Notes under the pieces: model-generated
Told to the model about the DNA's origin: nothing
Databases searched by the model: none
What the model saw: the letters and a program-made list of their open reading frames with translations, nothing else
Part shown: in pieces, positions 7,071 to 15,900 of the stretch
Layout of the letters: the number at the start of each line of letters is the position of its first letter
How positions within the stretch are numbered: position 1 is the stretch's first letter
Position numbers and translations under genes: made by a program
Origin: an uncultured bacterium
GTDB taxonomy: Bacteria; Bacteroidota; Bacteroidia; Bacteroidales; Muribaculaceae
Reading direction: 5' to 3'
NCBI GenBank assembly: GCA_946184715.1
Contig: CAMHGU010000021.1
Span: forward strand, 1 to 16,354
Length of the DNA stretch: 16,354 bases

Positions 7071-8096
7071 TCAGCTTCTGATGATTTTGAATACCAATTC
7101 GGCCAACTTGTCGTACTCGTTGGCCCGCGAGTCGATGCCCTTGCTGGCGCGGTCAAATTCGCGTATGTAGCCGATGCTCTTGTAGCACGACGAGGCGTTG
7201 TAGAGCCTCAGCGCCGGCGTCAGCTGCCGCAAAGCCCACGGCGAGCGCGCTCCCACAGCGTCCATAAGCCCCTTCTCGCTCCGGTCGCGAGCCGTGTGGA
7301 GCAAGAGCAAGTCGGCAAAGGTCTTGAAAAGGATGGCCGTGGCAAGCACCGTGGGATTGTTTTTCGGGTTCTTCTTGAAATAGGCCACAATGGCCAGCGC
7401 CTTGCCTATGTTGCGCTCTCTCACGGCATTGACAAGCTCAAAGTTGTTGTAGTCCTTGCTGATGCCTATGTGGCGCTCTATCTGCTCGGGCGTGATTTCG
7501 GCGCCGGGCTGGAGTATGAGCGCGAGCTTATCCACTTCGCCGAAAAGGCGCGAGAGGTCGGTGCCCACATAGTCCTTCATCATAGCGAGAGCCTTGCCCT
7601 CAATCTTGAGCTGCTTGTGCTGCACATACTCTTGCAGCAAGGGGCCCACGCCAGCCTCGGTCAACTTCTTCGACTCGAACACCACGGCATCAGCGCTCGC
7701 CTTAGCCGCCTTCATCAGCTCGCTTGTCGCTTTGACGTTTCCGCCCTTGTAGCACACCACGAGGATAGTGCTCTTGAGCGGGTTTGCCACATAATGATGC
7801 AGGAGGTCGAGATTGTCGAGAAGCTGCGCTTCGCGCACCACCACAAGCTGACGTGCCGCCATCACGGGAAAGCGCTTGCACGTGTTCACTATCACCCTGG
7901 CATCGCTGTCGAGACCATAGAAAGTAGACTGGTTGAAGTCGCGCTCATCGTCGGTAAGCGCGTTCTGGGTGATTGCCTCGCATATCGAGTCGATATAATA
8001 CCCCTCCTCGCCCATCAATATATACACGGGCGCGAAGTTGCCTTTTTGGGCTGCGCTGATAAGCTGCAACGCTGTCAGGTTGTCGTTCTTAGCCAT
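7071..8096 (-). CDS. holA: DNA polymerase III subunit delta (clamp-loader)
   Basis: HolA is the delta subunit of the clamp loader; it opens the beta sliding clamp. The 341-aa length is normal. The N-terminus shows the family pattern (FAPVYILMGEEGYYIDSICEAI at residues 21-42, split here as FAPVYILMGEE and GYYIDSICEAI). It is followed by FPVMAARQLVVVREAQLL near residues 76-93, where the clamp-contacting region of delta lies. A degenerate AAA+ core without Walker motifs follows, as expected for delta. The C-terminal helical part contains LYNASSCYKSIGYIREFDRASKGID. The gene is head-to-head with the HsdR-N-like gene and tail-to-tail with the esterase. The start at 8096 gives MAKNDNLTALQLI, a natural N-terminus. 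Confidence 0.93.
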   Translation of the reverse strand: MAKNDNLTALQLISAAQKGNFAPVYILMGEEGYYIDSICEAITQNALTDDERDFNQSTFYGLDSDARVIVNTCKRFPVMAARQLVVVREAQLLDNLDLLHHYVANPLKSTILVVCYKGGNVKATSELMKAAKASADAVVFESKKLTEAGVGPLLQEYVQHKQLKIEGKALAMMKDYVGTDLSRLFGEVDKLALILQPGAEITPEQIERHIGISKDYNNFELVNAVRERNIGKALAIVAYFKKNPKNNPTVLATAILFKTFADLLLLHTARDRSEKGLMDAVGARSPWALRQLTPALRLYNASSCYKSIGYIREFDRASKGIDSRANEYDKLAELVFKIIRS

Positions 8097-8126
8097 TTCG
8101 AAACTAAAAAAAATGCGCTATCTTTG
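8096..8126 (+). promoter_or_regulatory. Promoter of the HsdR-N-like gene
   Basis: TATCTTTG at 8119-8126 is a strong -7 box (TAnnTTTG). TTTC at 8096-8099 matches three of four bases of the -33 element with a 19-bp spacer, the expected distance. Transcription would begin near 8133, about 28 nt before the ATG at 8161. The -33 element overlaps the holA start codon region on the other strand. Confidence 0.65.
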
Positions 8127-8153
8127 CACTCGCGTGAGTGCATTGCAAAGTTA
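8119..8153. promoter_or_regulatory. Near-palindromic, face-to-face promoter region
   Basis: The left arm TATCTTTGCA (8119-8128) and the right arm TGCAAAGTTA (8144-8153) are inverted repeats matching at 9 of 10 positions, with 15 nt between them. Each arm is a TAnnTTTG box for its own strand. A second, inner perfect hairpin (TGCACTC-GCGT-GAGTGCA, 8125-8142) overlaps the left arm. Both transcripts would start inside the palindrome. Confidence 0.5.
8146..8153 (-). promoter_or_regulatory. -7 box for holA
   Basis: On the - strand this reads TAACTTTG, a TAnnTTTG match, giving a holA leader of roughly 40 nt. No clear -33 element is seen inside the start of the neighbouring gene, so this is weaker than the + strand promoter. 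Confidence 0.45.
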
Positions 8154-8160
8154 CGAAATT

Positions 8161-8619
8161 ATGCTCGAATTATCATTGCCTCCTAAGGATTTTAAGATGC
8201 GCCGCGGCAGCTCGGCGGTCGAAATCTTCGACCCTCTGCGCCGCCGGTGGGTGACGCTCACGCCCGAGGAATGGGTCAGGCAGAACTTCACGGCCTATCT
8301 CATCGACCACCTCGGCTATCCTGCCGCACTGATGGGCAACGAAATCTCGCTCACGCAAAACGGCATCGCGCGCCGCTGTGACACCCTCGTGGCCGACGCT
8401 GCCGGCCACCCGCTGATGATAATCGAATACAAAGCGCCTATGGTGGCGCTCAGCCAAGCCGTCATCGACCAGGCCTTACGCTACGTGGGCGCGCTCCAAG
8501 CGCCGTATCTCGCCGTCTCCAACGGCCTTGAGCACCACTGCTATCACATCGACTTCACCACCCGCCGCGCCACCGCCCTCCCCTCCATCCCTCGCTACGA
8601 CCTCCTCCGCCAGCCTTGA
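8161..8619 (+). CDS. Stand-alone PD-(D/E)xK nuclease-like protein (HsdR N-terminal type)
   Basis: This 152-aa cytoplasmic protein looks like the type I restriction enzyme R subunit N-terminal domain (PF13588-like) on its own, without the helicase part. The nuclease-core residues are all visible: D74 in RRCDTLV, E89 and K91 in IIEYKAP, and a QxxxY motif at Q104-Y108 (QALRY), typical of RecB/Mrr-like folds. The C-terminus SIPRYDLLRQP is short and no other domain follows. The ATG at 8161 is chosen because it lies just after the promoter; the frame is open back to 8038, but that part overlaps holA. No methylase or specificity gene is near, so this is not a restriction system. From memory, small genes of this type are widespread in Bacteroidetes. 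Its role is unknown; the pairing with holA hints at DNA replication or repair. Confidence 0.82.
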   Translation: MLELSLPPKDFKMRRGSSAVEIFDPLRRRWVTLTPEEWVRQNFTAYLIDHLGYPAALMGNEISLTQNGIARRCDTLVADAAGHPLMIIEYKAPMVALSQAVIDQALRYVGALQAPYLAVSNGLEHHCYHIDFTTRRATALPSIPRYDLLRQP

Positions 8620-8929
8620 CCGCCGCCCGCTCGTGAAATCTCTACGGACTTATAGGACTTGGCTGGCGGCTTGGCAGCGACAAGGATGCCGCTGCGCAAT
8701 TCCACGCGATAGAGTGCTTATATCGGCGAAGTCGGGTCGCTCGAAGAGGCGTACTTCGGGCGCAAATTATTCAAAATTTTTCAAATTAACACATTCGCTT
8801 CAAGCCTGATAAAGTAGGTTGTTCTATGTTGTATCGGTTGTCGTTATTTCTGCGGCGGGCGGGGTGCGAACTCTCCGAGGTGGAAGTTATCAAGGGGCGC
8901 TGATTGTTAATAAAATATAGGCGAAAAAG
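8620..8929. other. Non-coding stretch between the HsdR-N-like gene and the propeller operon
   Basis: No convincing gene is present. The left half (to about 8760) is as GC-rich as coding DNA and the rest is AT-rich. It holds one and a half copies of a 9-nt repeat (GGACTTATA at 8646-8654, then GGACTT to 8660). It also holds an inverted pair CGAAGT (8727-8732) and ACTTCG (8753-8758) with 20 nt between, followed by an A/T-rich run. That pair could form a weak terminator for the upstream gene. Confidence 0.4.
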
Positions 8930-8960
8930 TTGCAAAATAGGGAATAAGTTCCTAATTTTG
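8930..8960 (+). promoter_or_regulatory. Promoter of the propeller-amidase operon
   Basis: TTG at 8930-8932 and TAATTTTG at 8953-8960 are separated by 20 bp, a good Bacteroidetes -33/-7 pair. The predicted start is near 8967, leaving a leader of about 65 nt. A short inverted repeat, GGAA-TAAG-TTCC (8941-8952), fills the spacer directly before the -7 box and could be an operator. Confidence 0.6.
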
Positions 8961-9032
8961 AGGCATTCGGCAGCGGCCATAGGGCTGATGGTTGTTGTCG
9001 ATGAGTTGCAGTTCGACTAATCTATTATTGCC

Positions 9033-9965
9033 ATGAACCGGAATATACGAATCGTATTAGCTATTCTGCTGACATCGGTGGCCACATCGGTGTCGGCGCA
9101 GCTGCTGGAGGTGGGCGAGCCTACGAAGGTAGAGATTACGCCTACGGTGGGCGCCGTAGGTAGCGCCACACTAAGCCCCTCGGGGCTTTCGCTCTTCGTC
9201 ACCGACCCGGGCTATTCGGGCCTGACGCGCATCAGTCTCAGCGACGGCGCTACCACGGTGATTTCAACCGACGAAGGTGCCGGCTATAGTCCGCTCATCG
9301 TTGACGACGACAATGTGGCCTATCGCCGCATCACCTACACAGCCGACAATCTGAAGCGCACGGAGTTACGCCGCCGCGACCTCAGCAGCGGGAAGGACGC
9401 GTCGATTATCGGCGCCACCCGCACGCTGCGCGGGGCAGTGTCGCCGGGCGATGGCAGCGTCTATGCTCTCGACGGCACTAAGGTGAAGACAGCCAAGATA
9501 GCCAAAGGCGCGGTCGTCGCGAAGCGGCAGCCGCTGCTTTCGATAGCCGACCGCCAGCTGATGCTCACCGTGGGGAGCGACACCCGCCGCATCTCGCCCT
9601 GTGGCACCGACGAGAGCTACATCTGGCCCTCGGTGTCGCCCGATGGACGTAAAGCGCTCTTCTTCGTGTGTGGCGAAGGAGCCTACGTGAGCAACATCGA
9701 CGGCTCCGCCCCGAAGTTTATCGGCATCGTGCGCGCGCCGCGGTGGCTTAACAACTCCATCGTGCTGGGGATGCAAGATACCGACGACGGATATGTCACC
9801 ACAGCCTCGACGCTTGTGGCCGTCGATATCACCACGCTGCAATCGCAGCAGCTCACCGACGACCGCTTCATCGCGATGTATCCTACGACCGACAAAGCGG
9901 CTACCAAGATGGCCTTCACCACCCCCGAAGGCGATGTTTACATTATGGACATAACAATCAAATGA
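9033..9965 (+). CDS. Secreted TolB-like beta-propeller protein
   Basis: The 310-aa product has a Sec signal peptide (residues 1-22, ending SVSA before QLL) and no lipobox cysteine, so it should be soluble in the periplasm or exported further. The mature part looks like a six-bladed TolB/PD40 propeller. SPSG (48-51), SPGDG (137-141) and SPDGRKALFF (202-211) mark blade starts. The last follows IWPSV and leads into GAYVSNIDGSAPKFIG, the classical PD40 pattern. It is not TolB itself: the N-terminal TolB domain is missing and no tol/pal genes are near. The stop overlaps the next start as ATGA (9962-9965), so the two proteins are probably made together in fixed ratio. A binding or scaffold role for the neighbouring amidase-like protein is an inference. 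Confidence 0.82.
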   Translation: MNRNIRIVLAILLTSVATSVSAQLLEVGEPTKVEITPTVGAVGSATLSPSGLSLFVTDPGYSGLTRISLSDGATTVISTDEGAGYSPLIVDDDNVAYRRITYTADNLKRTELRRRDLSSGKDASIIGATRTLRGAVSPGDGSVYALDGTKVKTAKIAKGAVVAKRQPLLSIADRQLMLTVGSDTRRISPCGTDESYIWPSVSPDGRKALFFVCGEGAYVSNIDGSAPKFIGIVRAPRWLNNSIVLGMQDTDDGYVTTASTLVAVDITTLQSQQLTDDRFIAMYPTTDKAATKMAFTTPEGDVYIMDITIK

Positions 9966-12900
9966 TTACGGCTATGCGACGAACAATATTACTGATAGCC
10001 GCAATCGCGGCAATGGCGCTTAGCGCTGTGGCAGCTACATCGCTGAGCGAAGCGCGTATCTATATCAACGCCGGGCACGGCAGCTGGGGGCCTAACGACC
10101 GTCCGATGGCTACTATCCCCTATCCCAACCTCTCCTCGACCGGCAGACCCGACACCTGCGGCTTCTACGAGTCGAACACCAACCTGTGGAAGTGCCTTAA
10201 GATGGGCAGCACGCTCGAGCTGATGGGCGCGAAGAAAGCCAACATCTTCTACTCGCGAGTGAAGAACGGCCCCTACCCCTACGTGTCGTCGGGCACCAAC
10301 GCCACCAAGTACAACCGCAGCCTGACCGAAATCTCGGAAGAGGTGTGCGCCAACAACATCGACTACTTCATCTCCGTCCACTCCGACGCGGCCACCGAGG
10401 GCGGCACCGCCAATCGCGCGCTGACCCTCTATCGCGGCAAGGACGGCACATCGGGCAACTACGTCAGCGGCAGCTACGCCCGCGCGCTCACCCATTGGCA
10501 GAACTTTATCGGCAACGGCATCGACGTATGCTCCAGCACCGTAGCCTCGCCCAACCTACGCGGCGACTGCGACTTCTACGGCAGCTCCACCACCCGCTAT
10601 AGCCAAACCACCGGGCAGTACTACACCGGCTATCTGGGCGTGCTGAAGCATAACGCGCCCGGATTCCTCTGCGAGGGCTATTGCCACACCTATCAGCCGG
10701 CACGCCACCGCGCGCTCAATGCCGACTACTGCCGTATGGAGGGTGTGCGCCACGCTCGCGGCGTCGCAGCTTATTTCAACGCCCCCGGCGAAACCACCGG
10801 CTACATCATGGGAACAGTAAAGAGCAAGACCGAGAAGATGTTCTCCAGCTCGCTATTCAAATACAAGGAAGGCTCCATCGACCAGTGGCTGCCTATCAAC
10901 GGCGCGGTGGTGAAGCTCTATCAAAACGGCTCGCTCAAAGGCACTTACACGGTGGACAACAACTACAACGGCGTGTTTGTATTCGAGCACCTCGCGCCCG
11001 GCACCTATCAGCTGATGGCCACCGCTGCGGGCTATGAAGACTTGGCCGCTGAGTATCAGAGTGTTACCGTCACCGCCAACGCCACCACTTATCCCCTACT
11101 CTATCTCACCCCCGGCGAAGGCGGCAGCGGCACGGTAATTACCCCGACGCCCAACACCACCGACTACCCGCAGCCCGCGCAAGACGACTGTGTGGCCAAC
11201 CTCGAAGCTATCGACTTCACCGCCGAGGCCACCGATCTCGACATCGCCGAGCTTCAGGGAAAGACCGTGCGCCGAGTGTTGCAGCGCAACGGGTTCCTCT
11301 GGGTGCTTGCCGTTGATGCCGCAGGCGCGCCCACATTGCTGAAGATCGACCCCGCCACCCTCGCTGCCCAGGCTATCAGCACCGCCGGCACAGAAGGCAA
11401 AGACTTGGCCGTGAGCGACATCGCCTTCACTGCCGACGGTTTCCTGCTCGGCTGCAACAAAGGCGAGAATCAAGACGATGACGACCACGTGGCCACAGGC
11501 GACACTCGCGGCACGTTCCACCTTTATAAATGGAATATGAGCGACCTCGCGTCGGCTCCGTCAATCATCTACTCCACGCAGTTTGCCGCATTCTACTACA
11601 ATGCAGTAGTGGGCAACACGTTGGCCGTCAGTGGCAAGACGGCCGATGCGCAGATTCTCGTGAGCGGCGTCACCACCGGCTCCTCCACCGGTATGCGCTT
11701 CATGCGCCTCAATATGGTCAACGGTGTGATAACCTCGAGCACCACCGCCCCTGATTATCTCAACGTGGCCAGCGGCGCCAACTCGGGCTTCGCCGAGAAT
11801 CTCTTCGGAGCCGATGCCAAGCTGTCGCCCTCGCCGTTCAACGACGGCTACTTCATCATCGATGGCAGCGGCATCAACGCCACCGAGTTTATGCCGGCCA
11901 CTACCGTGGGGACCAACTGCACGAAGACCGATGTGCAAAGCTCCTCGCAAGTGGCACCCGAGGCCAACGGCGCCACCTATTTCCGCTACGCCAACCAGAC
12001 CCTTATGGCGGCTCCGGTGGTCGATACGTCGGGCAACAACATCGGGTTCAAGATTTTCGATGTAAGCAACGGCCTCGCGTCGGCCACTGAAATCGACATC
12101 AACGGCGCCGCTCTCAGCTCCGGCTCTACGTCCTATGCCGCCGCGCGCGTCGACAACTCCGACATCAACATCTATATGCTGCGCGGCAACAAGCTCAGCC
12201 GCTTCTTCTTCAAGGGCGTCACTTGCGGCAGCTCGGAGCCTGGAGGCGACGAGCCCCAATCCACCGACGGCAGCTACGCCGTGATGGCCACTAACCTCAA
12301 TGTGGCTGAAGCCGATGGCAACTACACCTTCACCTTCGATGCCAACACCGATGCCCGCTCCACGCAGATACTGCTCTACGACTCACAGGGCACTTTGGTA
12401 AAGACCGTAGAAGCCGAAGCCGCCACAGCCGGAACCAATACCGTGACCGTGGCCAAGACCGACCTGCCCTACGAGAGCGGCGAGCTGCGCTGGGCCGTAA
12501 AACTTACCGGCGACACTATCTCGGCGGCCGTGAAGCTCGCCACCGTGGGCACATTCGTGGAAGGCGCTGTGGCTATCGACAACTCTACCGAGTCGCCCAA
12601 CTTCGGCAGCATCTACGTCAACTCCCGCTCCACGGGCAGCACCACCGGCGGCCTCTACCGCTACGATACCTCGCTGCATCAGAACGCTTTCATACCCAAC
12701 ACCTCGGCCGACCAGCGCCGCATCGCTGTTGATACCGACGGCAATGTGTATGCCGCCGACTGGGGCGACACGTCGTCCGAAATACGATTCTACTCGGCCT
12801 CCGACCTGACGCAAAACTGGAATATGTTCAACCACGGCAGCTCGGCATCCGCTACGCGCGATGCCACCACCGGCCTGTGGAGTCTCAACGGCACCGCCCT

Positions 12901-15900
12901 CGGCGGCAGCTGCTCGGCAGTGAGCGTAGTAGGCTCGGGCGCCGACCGCAAGCTCTACGTTTACGACGAGGATTATCAGGTGGACGGCGCCGGCAACAAC
13001 GTCATAGTTCACAATATCGGCACCGCTACCGACATCTCTACCGCTCCGGCAGCCACAATAGGCGGCGCGGTCCACACCAAGAGTATCAACCACGACTGCG
13101 GCCTTATCGCCTCCGACGATGGCATCTGGGTGAGCCAAACCCGCGCGACCAACATGAACAGCTCCTATGCCACCTCGTTCTTCTATTCCGACCTTGCTGC
13201 GAATATCAAGCTAATGGCGAGCGATGCTCCGGTGTCGGAATACGTGACCGGCTGCCCCGGCTCCGGCCTTGCCGTCAACTGCGACCGCACCCTGCTTGCC
13301 GTGGCCAACAGCGGTACCGAAATCACGGTGTTCGACATCACTTGGAGCGACAACACCCCGACCTTATCGTTCAAGTGCCGCTTCAACCACGACGACGGCT
13401 ACACCCGCAACGGCCTTTACTCCATCTTCCAGATGGCCTTTGACCGCGCCAACAACCTCTACATCAGCGGCGGCTCGCTCGGCGTGTACTCTATTCCCAC
13501 CGCCGATAACTCCTGCACTATTCCGGCGCCCGAGTCGATGACCGTGGCAGGCGCCGCTCCGGCCGCCAAGCCGGTGAAGGGCGTGATGGCTTATGGCCTT
13601 GACGTGAACCGCAACACCGACACATTTGACTTCATCTTCAGCGCCAACGAAGACGCGACTGAAGGCGCAATCGTCCTCACCGACGCTTCGGGCCGCGTGA
13701 TTAAGGAGTTCGCGCTCTCGGAGATAACCGCGGGCGAGAACACCTTCACTGTGGATGCCGAGCAGATACCTTACGAATATGGCGACCTCAACTGGGCGGT
13801 TCGCCTTAAGGCCGCTCCCATAGCCGAGGTGACGCAGCTCGCCACCATAGGCAGCTATGTGCACGGCGCCGTCACTGTCGATAACTCCACCGATTCGCCC
13901 GGCTTCGGCAGCGTATATGTCAATTCGCGCTCCACCGATAGCGCCACCGGCGGGCTTTATCAGTACTCGCCGATGCTTGACCAGACCAAATTCATAGCCA
14001 ATAGTTCCCAGAAGGGTCGCCGCATCGCCGTTGACAGCGATGGCAACGTGTATGCTTCCGATTGGGGTGACGGCACCTCCGAGATTCGCTACTACTCGGC
14101 CGCCGACCTGACACAGAACTGGAATATGCTGCATCACGGCGCCTCGGCCTCTTCCACCCGCGCGTCGAGCGGACTCTGGAGCCTCAACGGCACCGCAATA
14201 GGCGGCAGCACTACCTCGGTGTGGGTGACCGGCTCCGGCGCCGACCGCAAGCTATACACCTACGATGAGGACTATAAGGTCAACAACGTGGGCAACAACG
14301 TGCTTGTATATAATATAGGTGAAAGCACCGACATCGCCACGGCCCCGTCGAAGAGCTATGGCGGCACCATTCACAGCCTTACGGGCAGCACCGATGTGGC
14401 CGTCGTGGCTACCGACCGAGGTATGTGGCTCGGACAGGTGCGCAGCTGCGTGGGCGGCACCAACAACAACACTGAGGAGTACCCCTCGCTGATGTATGTT
14501 GACCTTGAAGGCAACGTACTCTTCAACTCCGGCACTGCTGCCGTGCGCGACCTTATCGAGGGCAGCGAGTGTGGCGGTTTCGCCATCAGCCCCGACGGTT
14601 CTCTGCTTGCCATCAACAACGGCAAGCAGGAGGTGGTGGTGTTCGACCTCACTTGGGCCGACAACGTGCCGTCGCTGACCTACCTATACAAGTTCAGCCA
14701 CACCCACGGCTACCTGCTGCGCGATGAGCGCTACCAGATCTATCAGATGTCGTTCGACCGCGGCGGCAACCTCTACCTCGCCGGTAAAGAGCTGGGTGTT
14801 TACGCTCTGCCCACCGCCGTCAACGAGACCACCATCGCCGCGCCGTCCTATCTCACCGTCAAAGGCGACGGCCCGGAGCCTGCCGACCGCGGCATTATCG
14901 CCTACGACCTCGCGATGAGCTGCAATAGCGCAGGCATAACCTTCTCGTTTAAGTCGAATATCGATGCCTTCAAAGGCGAGATAATCCTCTTCGATGCCGT
15001 CGGCAACGAGCTTAAGGCTGTGAAGGTGGATGGAGTAGAGGCCGGCGATAACAGCTTCGATATCGAGTGGAGCGAAATCCCCGACGCCGCCAAGACCTGG
15101 GGCGTAAGGCTTACAGCCGGCGAGGTGCAGAGCGTGACGCAGCTGGCCAAGATAGGCACCTACATCGAAGGTGCCGTGGCAATCGACAACTCCACCGATT
15201 CGCCCAACTATGGCAGCATCTACGTCAACTCCCGCTCTTCCGACAGCGTCACCGGTGGCTTGTATCAATACTCCCCGACACTTGACCAGACTGCCTACAT
15301 CAGCAACGAGTCGAAGAACGGCCGCCGCATCGCCATTGATACCGATGGCAATGTGTATGCTTCCGACTGGGGCGACGCCACTTCCGAAATTCGCTTCTAT
15401 TCGGCTACCGACCTCACGCAGAACTGGAATATGTTTAACCACGGCGAATCGGCGGCTTCCACTCGCGCTTCGAGCGGATTGTGGAGCCTCAACGGCACGG
15501 CCCTCGGCGGCAGCAACACCGCCGTGTGGCTCACCGGCTCAGGCGCCTCACGCCAGCTCTTTACTTACGATGAGGATTATCAGGTGAACGGCAATGGCAA
15601 CAACGTCCTCGTCTATGCCATAGGCAACAGCCACGAGATTGCCGCGGCGCCCGATGTGGCAATCGCCAACGCTATCCACACCAAGACGCCCAATACCGAC
15701 TGCAGCCTTATCATCGACACCGGTGGTATATGGGTGAGCCAGACTCGCGGCTCCGGCAACAACAACAGCAGCGCGCCGTCGTTTATCTACACCGATTTCC
15801 TCGGCAACCTGCTCCTGTCGTCGAGTCAGAGCGGCATTGTGGAGTATATCAGCGCAAGCCCCGGCTCGGGTATGGCGCTCAACGAGAGCCGCACGCTCTT

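Noticed and set aside
6900..8186. 428-codon open frame on the + strand
   Set aside because: It runs mostly antisense to holA and overlaps the esterase 3' end; His/Arg/Leu-rich translation is typical of the shadow of GC-rich codons.
8161..8619. Part of a type I restriction-modification locus
   Set aside because: No helicase domain, methylase or specificity subunit is encoded nearby.
8786..8980. 64-codon - strand frame in the intergenic region
   Set aside because: No promoter, no recognisable features, and it runs across the likely promoter of the propeller operon.
12383..15442. Long antisense frames recurring at about the same place in each repeat unit (12383-13138, 13364-14137, 14684-15442)
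   Set aside because: Their similarity to each other simply mirrors the sense-strand repeats; none has its own start context or domain.
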